64,000 nt of DNA from Rhizobium sp. CF080 (lineage in GTDB: Bacteria; Pseudomonadota; Alphaproteobacteria; Rhizobiales; Rhizobiaceae), in the NCBI RefSeq assembly GCF_000282095.2, contig NZ_AKKC02000004.1, forward strand, positions 992,001 to 1,056,000. The letters run 5' to 3'. Under the pieces are notes generated by a model that saw only the letters and a list, made by a program, of their open reading frames with translations, was not told the origin of the DNA and searched no databases. The position numbers and the translations under genes are program-made. Shown one piece after another: positions 8,801-17,358 of the stretch. Numbering within the stretch: position 1 is the first letter of the stretch; every line of letters starts with the position of its first letter.

Positions 8801-10306
8801 TCATTCCGCAAACTGGTTGTAGACTTGGCGTCGGCGGCGCAGCCATGGCAGCGCGTTCGACAGCAGTACGAGCGCGCAGATCGCAAAGCCCGTCGCCGAT
8901 ATCGGGTGACTGAAGAAGATCGAGAAACTGCCGCGTGAAATAAGCAGTGATTGACGCAGGTTTTGCTCGAGAATAGGCCCGAGCACGAAAGCCAGAACGA
9001 GAGGACCGGCTTCGTAGCCGAACTTGCGCATCAGGTATCCGATGACCCCGAATACCAGCATCACATAGATGTCGAAGACCGAATTGTTGACCGAATATGC
9101 ACCGATCAGACAGAACAGGAAGATGACTGGATAGAGCAGCCAAATCGGCGTCTTGAGCAGCTGCACCCAGATTCCGATCAGCGGCAGATTGAGGATCATC
9201 AGCAGCACGTTGCCGATATACATGCTGGCGACCAGGCCCCAGAACACATCGGGATTGTTGGTGATCAACGTGGGACCCGGCTGAATGCCCTGAATGACGA
9301 GTGCGGCGAACAGCATCGCCATGATCGGACCGGTCGGCAGACCGAGCGAAAGCAGGGGCACCAGTCCGCCCGTGGCTGCCGCGTTGTTTGCCGATTCCGG
9401 TGCAGCCAGCCCCTCGATCGCCCCGTGGCCGAATTTTTCCGGATGACGCGAGATCTTCTTTTCCAGCGCATAGGCGACGAAGGTCGCGAGCACGCCGCCG
9501 CCGCCCGGAAGAATGCCGATCAGGAAGCCCAAAATGGAGCCGCGGACGATGGCCCATTTCGCTTCCGTCCAGTCCTGCAGCGATGGCCACAGCCTGCTGA
9601 TGCGGTTCTGGACCTTTCCGGCGCTTACCTGGTTCTCAAGGTTCTCGATCACCTCCGCTATTCCGAAAAGACCCATGACCACTGGCACGATGCCCAGCCC
9701 GTCGGTCAGTTCGGGGAAGCCCATGGTGAAACGCGGCAGTGCCGTGACGAGGTCGGTGCCGACGCAGCCAAGGATCACTCCGAGCGCTGCCATCATCATC
9801 GCCTTCAGCGGCGAATTCTGAGAAAGCTGCGTCACCATGACCATGCCGATACATATCGCGGCAAGATATTCCGGTGGGCCGAAGTCGAGGGCCGCTTTTG
9901 CCAGAGGACCCGAGATCAGCATCAGCGCGACGATGGACAGGGTTCCGGCTATGAAGGAACCCCAGGCGGCAATCGCCAGCGCCGGACCGGCACGTCCTTG
10001 CCGCGCCATCTCGTAGCCATCGATGCAACTGACGATCGAGGTGGCTTCGCCGGGAATGCGGACCAGCACGGAGGTTATCGTTCCGCCATATTGCGCTCCG
10101 TAATAGATCCCGGCGAGCATGATGAGGGAGCCGGTCGGCGTGATGTGCATCGTCGCCGGCAGAAGCAGGCCCATGGCGCCGACCGGGCCGATACCGGGCA
10201 GCACGCCGATCAGCGTGCCGATCAGCACCCCGGCCATGCAGAAGACGAGATTGTCCCACTGAAATGCAATTCCGAAGCCGAAAATGATATGACTTAGATT
10301 ATCCAC
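8801..10306 (-). CDS. tctA: Tripartite tricarboxylate transporter large membrane subunit TctA
   Basis: The 501-residue polytopic membrane protein carries the TctA hallmarks: GTLIGVLPGIGPVGAMG near residue 30, YYGAQYGGTITSVL, an IPGEATS loop and PESANNAAATGG in the second repeat. TctA forms the proton- or sodium-coupled channel that takes substrate from TctC. The downstream reductase gene begins 37 bases after the stop, and TctB lies immediately upstream on the same strand. Length and motifs are complete. The long plus-strand frame opposite it is an antisense shadow. Confidence 0.92.
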   Translation of the reverse strand: MDNLSHIIFGFGIAFQWDNLVFCMAGVLIGTLIGVLPGIGPVGAMGLLLPATMHITPTGSLIMLAGIYYGAQYGGTITSVLVRIPGEATSIVSCIDGYEMARQGRAGPALAIAAWGSFIAGTLSIVALMLISGPLAKAALDFGPPEYLAAICIGMVMVTQLSQNSPLKAMMMAALGVILGCVGTDLVTALPRFTMGFPELTDGLGIVPVVMGLFGIAEVIENLENQVSAGKVQNRISRLWPSLQDWTEAKWAIVRGSILGFLIGILPGGGGVLATFVAYALEKKISRHPEKFGHGAIEGLAAPESANNAAATGGLVPLLSLGLPTGPIMAMLFAALVIQGIQPGPTLITNNPDVFWGLVASMYIGNVLLMILNLPLIGIWVQLLKTPIWLLYPVIFLFCLIGAYSVNNSVFDIYVMLVFGVIGYLMRKFGYEAGPLVLAFVLGPILEQNLRQSLLISRGSFSIFFSHPISATGFAICALVLLSNALPWLRRRRQVYNQFAE

Positions 10307-10324
10307 CGGGCATGCCTCTTCCTA

Positions 10325-10780
10325 TTAAAAGCCGAAGGCGCCACGGGGAAACTGTCCACTCAGAAGCGTCTGGAACAGCAGATGACAGGCGACCGCTGTC
10401 ACGACTGCCACAGGCAGCGCGCTCCAGGTCACCTTCTGACGGACGATAATGATGAGGGCCGTCATCAGAAGACAGATCGTCGTGACGAATCCGATGCTCG
10501 ACATGAGCCACGTAGCGGCAAAAAGAACGGCGAAAGCCGGTAGGATCTTGGTGACGAGCGCGCGTCCAAGCAACGCCGCGCCGATAACCTCATCAGCCTT
10601 GGTGTAGATCACCACGAAATGGACCACAGACAGGACGGCCATGATGAATGCCGCCCAGAATGCGGTGAAACCCATTCCCGGAACCCGCATCGTGCCGAGG
10701 CCGAGGCCATACGAAGCCTTCATGATAAGAAGGGCGAAGCCAAGAAGGAACAGATTTGCGGCATAATCGCGTGCTTTCAA
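10325..10780 (-). CDS. tctB: Tripartite tricarboxylate transporter small membrane subunit TctB
   Basis: The protein has about 151 residues with four predicted hydrophobic segments, typical of TctB. The open frame extends to 10897, but the conserved start (LKARDYAANLFLLGFALL) begins at TTG 10780, which is preceded by GGGGAGGAG at suitable spacing, so I use that rare start. The gene ends 18 bases before tctA and is first in the minus-strand operon. TctB has low sequence conservation; identification rests on size, topology and position. It would stabilise TctA in the inner membrane. Confidence 0.8.
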   Translation of the reverse strand: MKARDYAANLFLLGFALLIMKASYGLGLGTMRVPGMGFTAFWAAFIMAVLSVVHFVVIYTKADEVIGAALLGRALVTKILPAFAVLFAATWLMSSIGFVTTICLLMTALIIIVRQKVTWSALPVAVVTAVACHLLFQTLLSGQFPRGAFGF

Positions 10781-10989
10781 GCCAGTCTCCTCCCCTGACC
10801 ATCGGCTGCAATCGCCTAGCCTGGTCGGCCACGACAACGCTTCCGAACGGCGCTTGATTGATCCTGATACTAGGAGCGTCTGCAGCGAGAGCGCCAATAG
10901 GCTTTTCGGAGATGCTCATAGCGATCCGTTATAGCCGAAAGCTTTGCCAAGCATCGCCGTCGGGAATTGCCGTGATGCCCTGATTGCCA

Positions 10990-11937
10990 TCAAGCTGCTG
11001 CGATCGCTTCGACGCCGATCCAGCGACCGGTCTTGATCTGATCGCAAACGACGTTGCGGATTTCCTGGGCCACAACCCGAATGGCCGGAGACGTTTCCTT
11101 GTCAGGCGCGCTGTAGAGATAGTTCACACGAGACAGAGCGACGTCCTTGACGGGAAGAAAGCGCCACACGCCGCTGTGTTCGGGGCCAAACACGTTCACC
11201 GCGGAATGCGGCTTGATCGTTGCCCCCATCCCGCGCAGGAGACATCGCATCAGGATCGGAAGAGAGTCGATTTCCGCCAACGGCGTTATCGTAATGTCCA
11301 GCCTTTCGAATTCGATATCGATCCTCCTGCGCAGGCCGTGCTGCTGGCTGGGAAGTATCAACGGCACGTCCGCGAGGTCGCGGATCGCCACGTTGATCTT
11401 GCTTTTGGGAAACAGGTCCCGTTCGGCAGGAAAAACGACGAACAGTTCTTCGCGAAACAGCGGGCTATGTTGCGATCCAGGCACGGCCGACGGCGTGAAG
11501 AGTATCGTCAGGTCGAGGTCCCCCGATCGCGCCTTTCCTTGGAGCGATCCGCTCAATCCTTCGACGATGTTCAGGAGGATGCCCGGATACTTGCGATGCA
11601 TCACTTCGGTTATCTCCGTCCCGATCTGACAGATCGTCGTCGGCGGCAGGCCGATCGTGACGCGACCGGACACTTCAGTCTGAGTCTCGCGCGTCAGAAC
11701 AAGTGCCTGATCGATCTGTCGCAGGATGAACTTGGCGTGACGATAGAGCGTCAGCCCCTTCGGCGTGGGTGTCACACCGCGGGGGCTTCTCAACAGAAGG
11801 GGCGCGCCGACCTCGTATTCGAGCCTCGATATCTGTTGGCTAAGGGCCGGTTGGGCGATATTCAGTTCTCGCGAAGCCTGTGTGAAGCCGGCGCATTCTA
11901 CGATCGTCACGAAATATTTCAGCTGCTTGACGTCCAT
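10990..11937 (-). CDS. LysR-family transcriptional regulator
   Basis: The 315-residue protein starts with a well-conserved HTH (MDVKQLKYFVTIVECAGFTQ, then PALSQQISRLEYEVG) followed by the effector-binding domain. It resembles the LysR at 503-1450 in length and in motifs such as GLPPTT versus GLAPTT and LPSQQHGLRRR versus LPSRSHGLRVS, so the two are probably paralogues. It lies upstream of tctB on the same strand (209-base gap) and divergent from the aldehyde dehydrogenase operon. Either target is possible; the transporter operon seems more likely by position. Confidence 0.92.
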   Translation of the reverse strand: MDVKQLKYFVTIVECAGFTQASRELNIAQPALSQQISRLEYEVGAPLLLRSPRGVTPTPKGLTLYRHAKFILRQIDQALVLTRETQTEVSGRVTIGLPPTTICQIGTEITEVMHRKYPGILLNIVEGLSGSLQGKARSGDLDLTILFTPSAVPGSQHSPLFREELFVVFPAERDLFPKSKINVAIRDLADVPLILPSQQHGLRRRIDIEFERLDITITPLAEIDSLPILMRCLLRGMGATIKPHSAVNVFGPEHSGVWRFLPVKDVALSRVNYLYSAPDKETSPAIRVVAQEIRNVVCDQIKTGRWIGVEAIAAA

Positions 11938-12272
11938 GACGGCCTCCCCGCAATCATCGCTTCCAGTCGCACCGCCGGCTCGCCAACCGTCCCCTCGTCT
12001 CGATTTGTGGGTTTGACAGGGATCGGCGGCGGCCGCCCTGAATTGAATGGTTTGTCCCCCTTCCGCTTATGTGGCGACACGTGCGGAAACCATTTTTTGG
12101 TATACCAGATAGCACCAGACTTCTCGGGAAGGCAATACATTCAGCTTATGGGGCTCCCTTAAAACAATATTGGCGGATTGCGGAGCTGCCTTCTAGGCTT
12201 CTGCACATCAGGCCGAACTGGCAAGTTTTCAGTCGGCAGAAGAATGGCCCGCATCTGAAGGCAGAGACCGGA
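11938..12272. promoter_or_regulatory. Divergent intergenic region between LysR and aldehyde dehydrogenase genes
   Basis: This 335-base gap holds the promoters of both flanking genes and the GntR-type palindrome listed separately at 12093-12110. The open frame of the aldehyde dehydrogenase continues upstream to 12069, but those extra codons do not resemble an ALDH N terminus and would overlap the palindrome. No other gene-like signal is visible. Confidence 0.55.
12093..12110. promoter_or_regulatory. GntR (FCD-type) operator-like palindrome
   Basis: The sequence TTTTTTGGTATACCAGAT contains the perfect 10-base palindrome TGGTATACCA at 12098-12107. This TTGGTATACCAA-like form is typical of operators of FCD-domain GntR regulators. 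A closely similar site lies at 27073-27088 beside the only GntR gene of the window. It stands about 165 bases upstream of the aldehyde dehydrogenase start. Regulation by that GntR protein is inference. Confidence 0.6.
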
Positions 12273-13727
12273 ATGTTAGATCCGAACATGGACATACCTG
12301 CATCCAGAGAGGCGACGTATCCTATTCTGATCGGTTCGGAGTGGGTGGCCGGCGAAGCGGCGTCGCGGGAAATCCTCGACAAATATACGCTGAAGCGGTT
12401 GGGGATGAGGGCCGCCGCGTCGCCGGAACAGATTGGCCGCATGATCGCGATCGCGCAAGACAGGTTCGAGGCGGATCGGCTCTCGCCCTATGATCGCGGA
12501 GCGATTCTGGATCGCGCCGCCGATCTCGTAAAGTCCCGATTGACCGATTTCCTCGCTGTCATGCGGCCGGAGACGGGGTTCACGACGGCCGACTGCGAGG
12601 GGGAAATCCACAGGACGTGCCTGACCCTCAAGCTTGCCGCAGAAGAGGCGAGGCGCTTTTCAGGCGATATCATCCCGGTGGCTGGAGCACCATCGCAAGG
12701 AGGGCGTATTGCGATGACGCTGCGGGTACCGCTTGGCATCGTGCTTGCCGTGACGCCTTTCAACTCTCCACTGAACACGGTCGCGCACAAGATCGCCCCG
12801 GCGATAGGGGCCGGCAATGTCGTGTTGCTGAAACCGGCCAGCGTCACCCCGGCCAGCACCTCGCTGCTGGTTCAAGTCCTGCTCGATGCCGGCTTGCCGC
12901 CCGGATATGTTCAGTTGTTTCATGGCGAAGGCCCGGCGGTTTCGGCGGCTCTCAACGATCCCCGCATCCGCTATGTCGCCTTTACCGGATCGACGGAAGT
13001 GGGGCGCATCATCCAGGCCCAGGCCGGCCTGCGCCGCACCCAAATGGAGTTGGGGTCAATCGCCTTCACGGTTATTGCCGAGGATGCCGATCTTAGCCGG
13101 GCGCTGCCGAAGGTCGTCTCCGCGGGGTATCGCAAAGCCGGCCAGGTCTGCACTTCCATTCAGGTGCTTCTCGTCCATGAAAGCCGGCTGGACGAAGTTT
13201 CCGAGAGCCTTGCCGGATTGGTAGCTCCGTTGAAGTCCGGCGATCCCGCCGCACCCGGTTGCGTTACCGGTCCGCTCATTTCGCTCGACGAGGCAAAACG
13301 TGTCGAGAGTTGGATCAGCGAAGCATTGGATGGCGGCGCCACGCTTCTTGCGGGAGGTCGCCGGACGGGTTCGATGGTCGCCCCGACATTGTTGCGGGAT
13401 GTGCCGCCGACGATGAAAATCGGCTGCCAGGAGCTGTTCGGCCCCGTGGTATCGATAGAGGCCTATCGCAGCAGCGAACAGGCGATCGCACGCATCAACT
13501 CGACAGCCTACGGTCTTGCCAGCGGTGTGTTCACCAACCGGCTGGACGACGCGTTTCTTTTCGCCAGGAAACTGCATGTCGGCGGGGTGCATATCAATGA
13601 AACGTCTTCGTCGCGCGTCGATCTGATGCCCTACGGCGGCTCCAAGGACAGCGGCTTCGGCCGCGAAGGACCGCATTATGCCATCCGGGAAATGAGCGAG
13701 GAGCGCGTCGTTACCTTTCTATCCTGA
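12273..13727 (+). CDS. NAD(P)-dependent aldehyde dehydrogenase
   Basis: From the ATG at 12273 the protein has 484 residues, standard for the ALDH superfamily. Catalytic residues are visible: N164 in VTPFNSPLN, E259 in MELGS, and the nucleophile C293 in AGQVCTS. The GSTEVG turn of the cofactor-binding fold is present. ELGS replaces the commoner ELGG, as in several aldehyde dehydrogenases acting on small or phosphorylated aldehydes. A second ATG at 12288 is an alternative start; neither has a strong ribosome site. It heads an operon with an SDR (17 bases downstream) and a GST-like protein. It probably oxidises an aldehyde from a ring- or chain-cleavage step; the substrate is unknown. Confidence 0.87.
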   Translation: MLDPNMDIPASREATYPILIGSEWVAGEAASREILDKYTLKRLGMRAAASPEQIGRMIAIAQDRFEADRLSPYDRGAILDRAADLVKSRLTDFLAVMRPETGFTTADCEGEIHRTCLTLKLAAEEARRFSGDIIPVAGAPSQGGRIAMTLRVPLGIVLAVTPFNSPLNTVAHKIAPAIGAGNVVLLKPASVTPASTSLLVQVLLDAGLPPGYVQLFHGEGPAVSAALNDPRIRYVAFTGSTEVGRIIQAQAGLRRTQMELGSIAFTVIAEDADLSRALPKVVSAGYRKAGQVCTSIQVLLVHESRLDEVSESLAGLVAPLKSGDPAAPGCVTGPLISLDEAKRVESWISEALDGGATLLAGGRRTGSMVAPTLLRDVPPTMKIGCQELFGPVVSIEAYRSSEQAIARINSTAYGLASGVFTNRLDDAFLFARKLHVGGVHINETSSSRVDLMPYGGSKDSGFGREGPHYAIREMSEERVVTFLS

Positions 13728-13744
13728 ATTCAGTCGAGGAAATT

Positions 13745-14446
13745 ATGACAATCAAGACAGCACTCGTTTTTGGTGGTTCCCGTGGTATCGGTGCTGCGAT
13801 CGTCGCGGCCCTGCAGGAAAGGAACTGGCAGGTCGTCCATACATCGACGGGTCGCTCCGGTGCTGCCGCGGATGGCGCGATAAAGGTCGATGTGACCGAT
13901 GCTTCAACTGTGAACGCGGCTTACGAGGAGGCGCGCACCCGACTGGGCGGAAAGATCGGCCTCGTGGTCGCCAATGCCGGGATAAATCGTCCGGGCCGAC
14001 CGCTTGCGGATTTTCCCGACGAGGACCTGCGCGCTCTGGTGGAGACTAATATCGTGGGGGCTTTCAACATGCTACGGGGCGCGGCGCGCGCCGTCGAGGA
14101 CAACGGAGTCATTCTGGCAATCACAACCTCCCTCGTCCGGCGCGCACTTCCGGGAACCGGCCCCTATACCGCGACCAAGGCGGCCGTCGAGGCGCTGGTG
14201 CGATCCTTGCAGATGGAACTGGCCGGCCGAGGCGTTCGCGTGAATGCAGTTGCGCCCGGGCCTGTCGACACCGATCTGTTCCGTGCCGGAAAGGATGACG
14301 CGGCGATCACCCGGATGAAAGGGCTTTCGCCCTTCAATCGCGTTGGCGACCCAAAAGATATTGCGGGTCTTGTTGCCTTCCTCGCCTCGGAGGATTCCTC
14401 TTGGATCGCCGGTCAGGTTCTGCAGGCCAACGGAGCCATGGTATGA
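13745..14446 (+). CDS. Short-chain dehydrogenase/reductase
   Basis: The 233-residue classical SDR has the cofactor loop GGSRGIG at residues 10-16, NAGINRPG, a catalytic serine region (ITTSLVRR) and an intact YTATK catalytic Tyr-Lys pair. The C-terminal AGQVLQANGAMV is the usual SDR ending. It is the second gene of the operon and overlaps the following gene by an ATGA junction, so the products are made together. A hydroxyl/keto oxidoreduction on a catabolic intermediate is likely. The family does not allow a closer assignment. Confidence 0.87.
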   Translation: MTIKTALVFGGSRGIGAAIVAALQERNWQVVHTSTGRSGAAADGAIKVDVTDASTVNAAYEEARTRLGGKIGLVVANAGINRPGRPLADFPDEDLRALVETNIVGAFNMLRGAARAVEDNGVILAITTSLVRRALPGTGPYTATKAAVEALVRSLQMELAGRGVRVNAVAPGPVDTDLFRAGKDDAAITRMKGLSPFNRVGDPKDIAGLVAFLASEDSSWIAGQVLQANGAMV

Positions 14447-15054
14447 GCCCACTGACCCTTCTTTACACTCCGGCCTCCCCCTTTGCGCGCAAGGTCCGCA
14501 TGGCGGCGCTAGAGCGGCGCATCAAGCTGGAACTTCTGGATACCCACGTAAGTCCAATTCTCTCGAATCCGGAACTGGCAAAAGTCAATCCGTTGGTGAA
14601 GGTACCGGTGCTCATCTCCCCGGACGGTCCGATCTACGATAATCGCGTGATCTGCCGTTATCTGGACAGATTGGGGGAGGGCCCAAGTCTCTATGCGTCG
14701 GAAGTGGCCGAAAGGTGGTCTATCGCGACACTGGAAGCATTGTCGGACGGTGTCATGGATGCCGCGGTACTGCTCCGCTACGAACTCGGCGTGCGACCGG
14801 AGGAGCTACGGTGGAAGCAGTGGGTTGATATCCAGTTTTCCCGGATCCTCGGTGTGCTCGAGCAGGTCGAGAAGATCACCGACAGTCTTGTCGGTCTTCA
14901 TATCGGATCGCTCGGTCTTGCCGCCGCGCTTTCGTATCTCGACTTTCGTCATCCAGCGCTTCCATGGCGTGAAAACCATCCCCGCTTGTCCGCGTGGCTT
15001 GCCGATTTCGAGGAGCATGAAATCATGAAGAATACGCGCTACCCGCAAGTGTAG
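14443..15054 (+). CDS. Glutathione S-transferase family protein
   Basis: The 203-residue protein has a thioredoxin-like N-terminal domain (LTLLYTPASPFARKVRMAA; NPLVKVPVL with the cis-proline; glutathione-binding YDNRVICRYLD) and an all-helical C-terminal domain. SPFARK near residue 11 places a serine where many bacterial GSTs have the catalytic Ser/Cys. The start overlaps the SDR stop by ATGA; the longer frame upstream lies inside the SDR gene. In a catabolic operon a GST may isomerise, dehalogenate or cleave an ether, or simply detoxify a reactive aldehyde or enone. Which applies is not visible. Confidence 0.87.
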   Translation: MSPLTLLYTPASPFARKVRMAALERRIKLELLDTHVSPILSNPELAKVNPLVKVPVLISPDGPIYDNRVICRYLDRLGEGPSLYASEVAERWSIATLEALSDGVMDAAVLLRYELGVRPEELRWKQWVDIQFSRILGVLEQVEKITDSLVGLHIGSLGLAAALSYLDFRHPALPWRENHPRLSAWLADFEEHEIMKNTRYPQV

Positions 15055-15267
15055 TTAGTTAGTTCGCGCAATTACGTCTATAATTACAGTATACCGAAAA
15101 TCATAGGTGTAAATCACCCTTGGTTGCCCGTCATCGTGTGGTTATTTTATAAATCCGATAAGCTTTTCCTATACGGTAATCGTAAAACGGTATTTTTATT
15201 CCTGTTATTATTAGCTCTAAATATTGAAGAATGTCGACCCCCAAAGGCGCTATCAGAGTAGAGAAGC
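15055..15267. promoter_or_regulatory. AT-rich leader upstream of the second flavin reductase
   Basis: These 213 bases are markedly more AT-rich than the surrounding genes. They contain two direct copies of ACGGTA (15173-15178 and 15187-15192) and an inverted relative TATACCG at 15090-15096. The region separates the GST operon from the reductase/ABC transporter operon and most likely carries the latter's promoter and a regulator site. Which protein binds is unknown. Confidence 0.45.
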
Positions 15268-17256
15268 ATGAGCAAACCTTTCCCTCATCTGTTCCAACCA
15301 CTCCAGATCGGCAATGTAAGGTTGAAGAACCGGATTGCCATGGCGCCCATGGGTTTTGGGGCGCTCTCGGACGACAATGGTGTTCCGACCCAGAGGTATG
15401 TAGACTATTTCGCCGAACGAGCGAAAGGCGGAGCGGGCCTTCTCCTCACAGGCATGCTCAAGGTCGAGGATCAGATAGAGCATCTTCGCGCGCGGCGCGG
15501 ACCGGTGACCCGGGAATTCATCAAGCCGTTTGCAGACCTGACGGAACAGATCCATGCCTTGGGGACGAAGATATTCGTACAGCTTTCGGCTGGGCTTGGA
15601 TATCAGGGGCGGCCTCACAATGTGGTGGGCACGCCTGTCGCGCCGTCGCCCATTCCGAGTTTCGTCGATGACAAGGTCATATGCCGAGAATTGTCGACGG
15701 ACGATATCGCAAGCCTTGTAACGGCCTTCGGGAATGCCGCCGAAATCCTTGCCAAGGCAGGGGTGGACGGTATCGAGGTACACGGACATGCGGGCTTCCT
15801 GATCGACCAGTTCTCCTGTTCCCTCTGGAATAAACGGACAGACCGCTACGGGGGGGACCTGCGTGGCCGGATGACCTTTGCATTCGAAATCTTCGATGAG
15901 ATCAAGCGCCGCCTCGGTCCGGGTTATCCGGTACAGTATCGCTACGGCCTGAGACACTACATGAAGGCTGTTCGTCAATCCGCTCTTCCCGGAGAGGACT
16001 ATATCGAGCTTGGCCGCGATATTGATGAGGGCCTGGAACTCAGCCGGATCCTGGAAGAGCACGGTTTCGACTCTCTGGCCATCGATGCAGGCACCGCGAC
16101 CGGTCATTACTGGGCACATCCGCCGATCTACCAGCAGCACGGATGCATGCTGGACCTGTCGGCGATGGTCAAGGAGACCGTATCCATTCCGGTCATTGCC
16201 GTTGGACGGCTGGACATTCCCGAACTCGCGAATTCGGCCATTGCCGACGGTAAGGCGGACGTCATCTCGCTTGCCAAGGCGCTTCTTGCAGACCCGTATT
16301 GGCCGACCAAGGTACAGCGTGGCAAAGTTGAGGACATTCGCCCCTGCATCGGCTGCCACCAGGCTTGTTCGGAGCAGTTCAGCGGTCGATACCTGAATTC
16401 CTGCACCGTCAATCCGGCATGCGGACGCGAGCGCACCCATACGATCCTTCCAGCCCTGCAGCCGCAGAAGGTCTTGATTGCGGGCGGTGGCGTGGCGGGG
16501 ATGGAAACCGCACGCGTTGCTGCGCTGAGGGGGCACAGCGTCGTGCTCTACGAGAAAAGCACGGAGCTCGGCGGGCACCTGATCGAAGCGGGGATTCCGG
16601 AAGACAAGAAGGACGTCGAACGACTGAATGACTGGTACAAGCGGCAGATCAAGCTGCTCGGCGTCGATATTCATACGGGCACCGAAGTCACCACAGGCCT
16701 TGTGGAGCAGGAAAATCCGGACGTCGTCATCGTGGCCACCGGTTCCGTCGATCTTCTGCCGAGGATACCCGGCTCGGATCGTTCGCATGTCGTCGCGACG
16801 ACGGCTCTCTTCAAGGGGGACGTTTCCGTCCGGGGACGGGTGATCGTGGTCGGCGGCGGCGAAAACGGATGTGAGATAGCGCTGTGGCTGCGTCGGCGGG
16901 GCCATGAGGTCGCGGTTGTCGAACGCCAGTCGCGCCTGGTGAATATTCCGGTGGCCAATGCAAACCGGAACATGCTCCTCGACATGCTGGTCGACGAAGG
17001 TGTCGAAATCCACACAGACACCACCGTGCAGGAAATCGGCTGTCAGCATGTCCGGGTCATCCGGGCATCCGGCGAAGTCCTCGAGCTTGCCTGCAACAGC
17101 GTCGTGATGTCGGTTGGCATGCGTTCCGAACGCGGCCTCTACGAAGCCATCAGCGACAGCTTCGGCGGTCCCGTCTACGGCGTCGGCGACTGCGCCGATC
17201 CCACGAATATCATGAAGGCTGTGTGGGACGGGTTCGAGGTGGCCCGAACCATCTGA
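15268..17256 (+). CDS. NADH:flavin oxidoreductase with 4Fe-4S and FAD domains (second copy)
   Basis: The 662-residue FadH-type protein has an FMN barrel containing NRIAMAPMGF and HGHAGFLIDQF, cluster cysteines C360, C363, C367 and C379 (CX2CX3CX11C), GGGVAGM at 407-413 and a second Rossmann block VIVVGGGENGCEIALWL. It is a clear paralogue of the protein encoded at 6778-8763 with identical cysteine numbering. It probably reduces a conjugated double bond in an enoyl acid, enoyl-CoA or cyclic enone using NAD(P)H, passing electrons FAD to 4Fe-4S to FMN. It heads the stretch containing the peptide-type ABC importer, suggesting that its substrate is imported by that system. Confidence 0.9.
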   Translation: MSKPFPHLFQPLQIGNVRLKNRIAMAPMGFGALSDDNGVPTQRYVDYFAERAKGGAGLLLTGMLKVEDQIEHLRARRGPVTREFIKPFADLTEQIHALGTKIFVQLSAGLGYQGRPHNVVGTPVAPSPIPSFVDDKVICRELSTDDIASLVTAFGNAAEILAKAGVDGIEVHGHAGFLIDQFSCSLWNKRTDRYGGDLRGRMTFAFEIFDEIKRRLGPGYPVQYRYGLRHYMKAVRQSALPGEDYIELGRDIDEGLELSRILEEHGFDSLAIDAGTATGHYWAHPPIYQQHGCMLDLSAMVKETVSIPVIAVGRLDIPELANSAIADGKADVISLAKALLADPYWPTKVQRGKVEDIRPCIGCHQACSEQFSGRYLNSCTVNPACGRERTHTILPALQPQKVLIAGGGVAGMETARVAALRGHSVVLYEKSTELGGHLIEAGIPEDKKDVERLNDWYKRQIKLLGVDIHTGTEVTTGLVEQENPDVVIVATGSVDLLPRIPGSDRSHVVATTALFKGDVSVRGRVIVVGGGENGCEIALWLRRRGHEVAVVERQSRLVNIPVANANRNMLLDMLVDEGVEIHTDTTVQEIGCQHVRVIRASGEVLELACNSVVMSVGMRSERGLYEAISDSFGGPVYGVGDCADPTNIMKAVWDGFEVARTI

Positions 17257-17263
17257 CGCCGGC

Positions 17264-17292
17264 GGCGCTTGTGGTCGGGAGCCTCAAGCGCC
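17264..17292 (+). terminator. Hairpin between flavin reductase and ABC binding-protein genes
   Basis: Perfect eight-base arms GGCGCTTG (17264-17271) and CAAGCGCC (17285-17292) enclose a 13-base loop. No T tract follows, so it may be a weak or factor-dependent terminator or an mRNA processing/stability element rather than a full stop. Confidence 0.45.
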
Positions 17293-17358
17293 GTGATCAA
17301 ACGGCGCGTTCGCGTCCGTTAAAATGGCGTGTTCGGCAAACGGGAGGAGAAGAAGATC

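Noticed and set aside
8951-10297. 448-codon plus-strand frame opposite tctA
   Set aside because: Polar, repetitive translation typical of antisense to a membrane protein gene.
15253-17049. 598-codon minus-strand open frame opposite the second flavin reductase
   Set aside because: Low-complexity translation with no domain; the plus strand encodes a clear flavin/4Fe-4S reductase.
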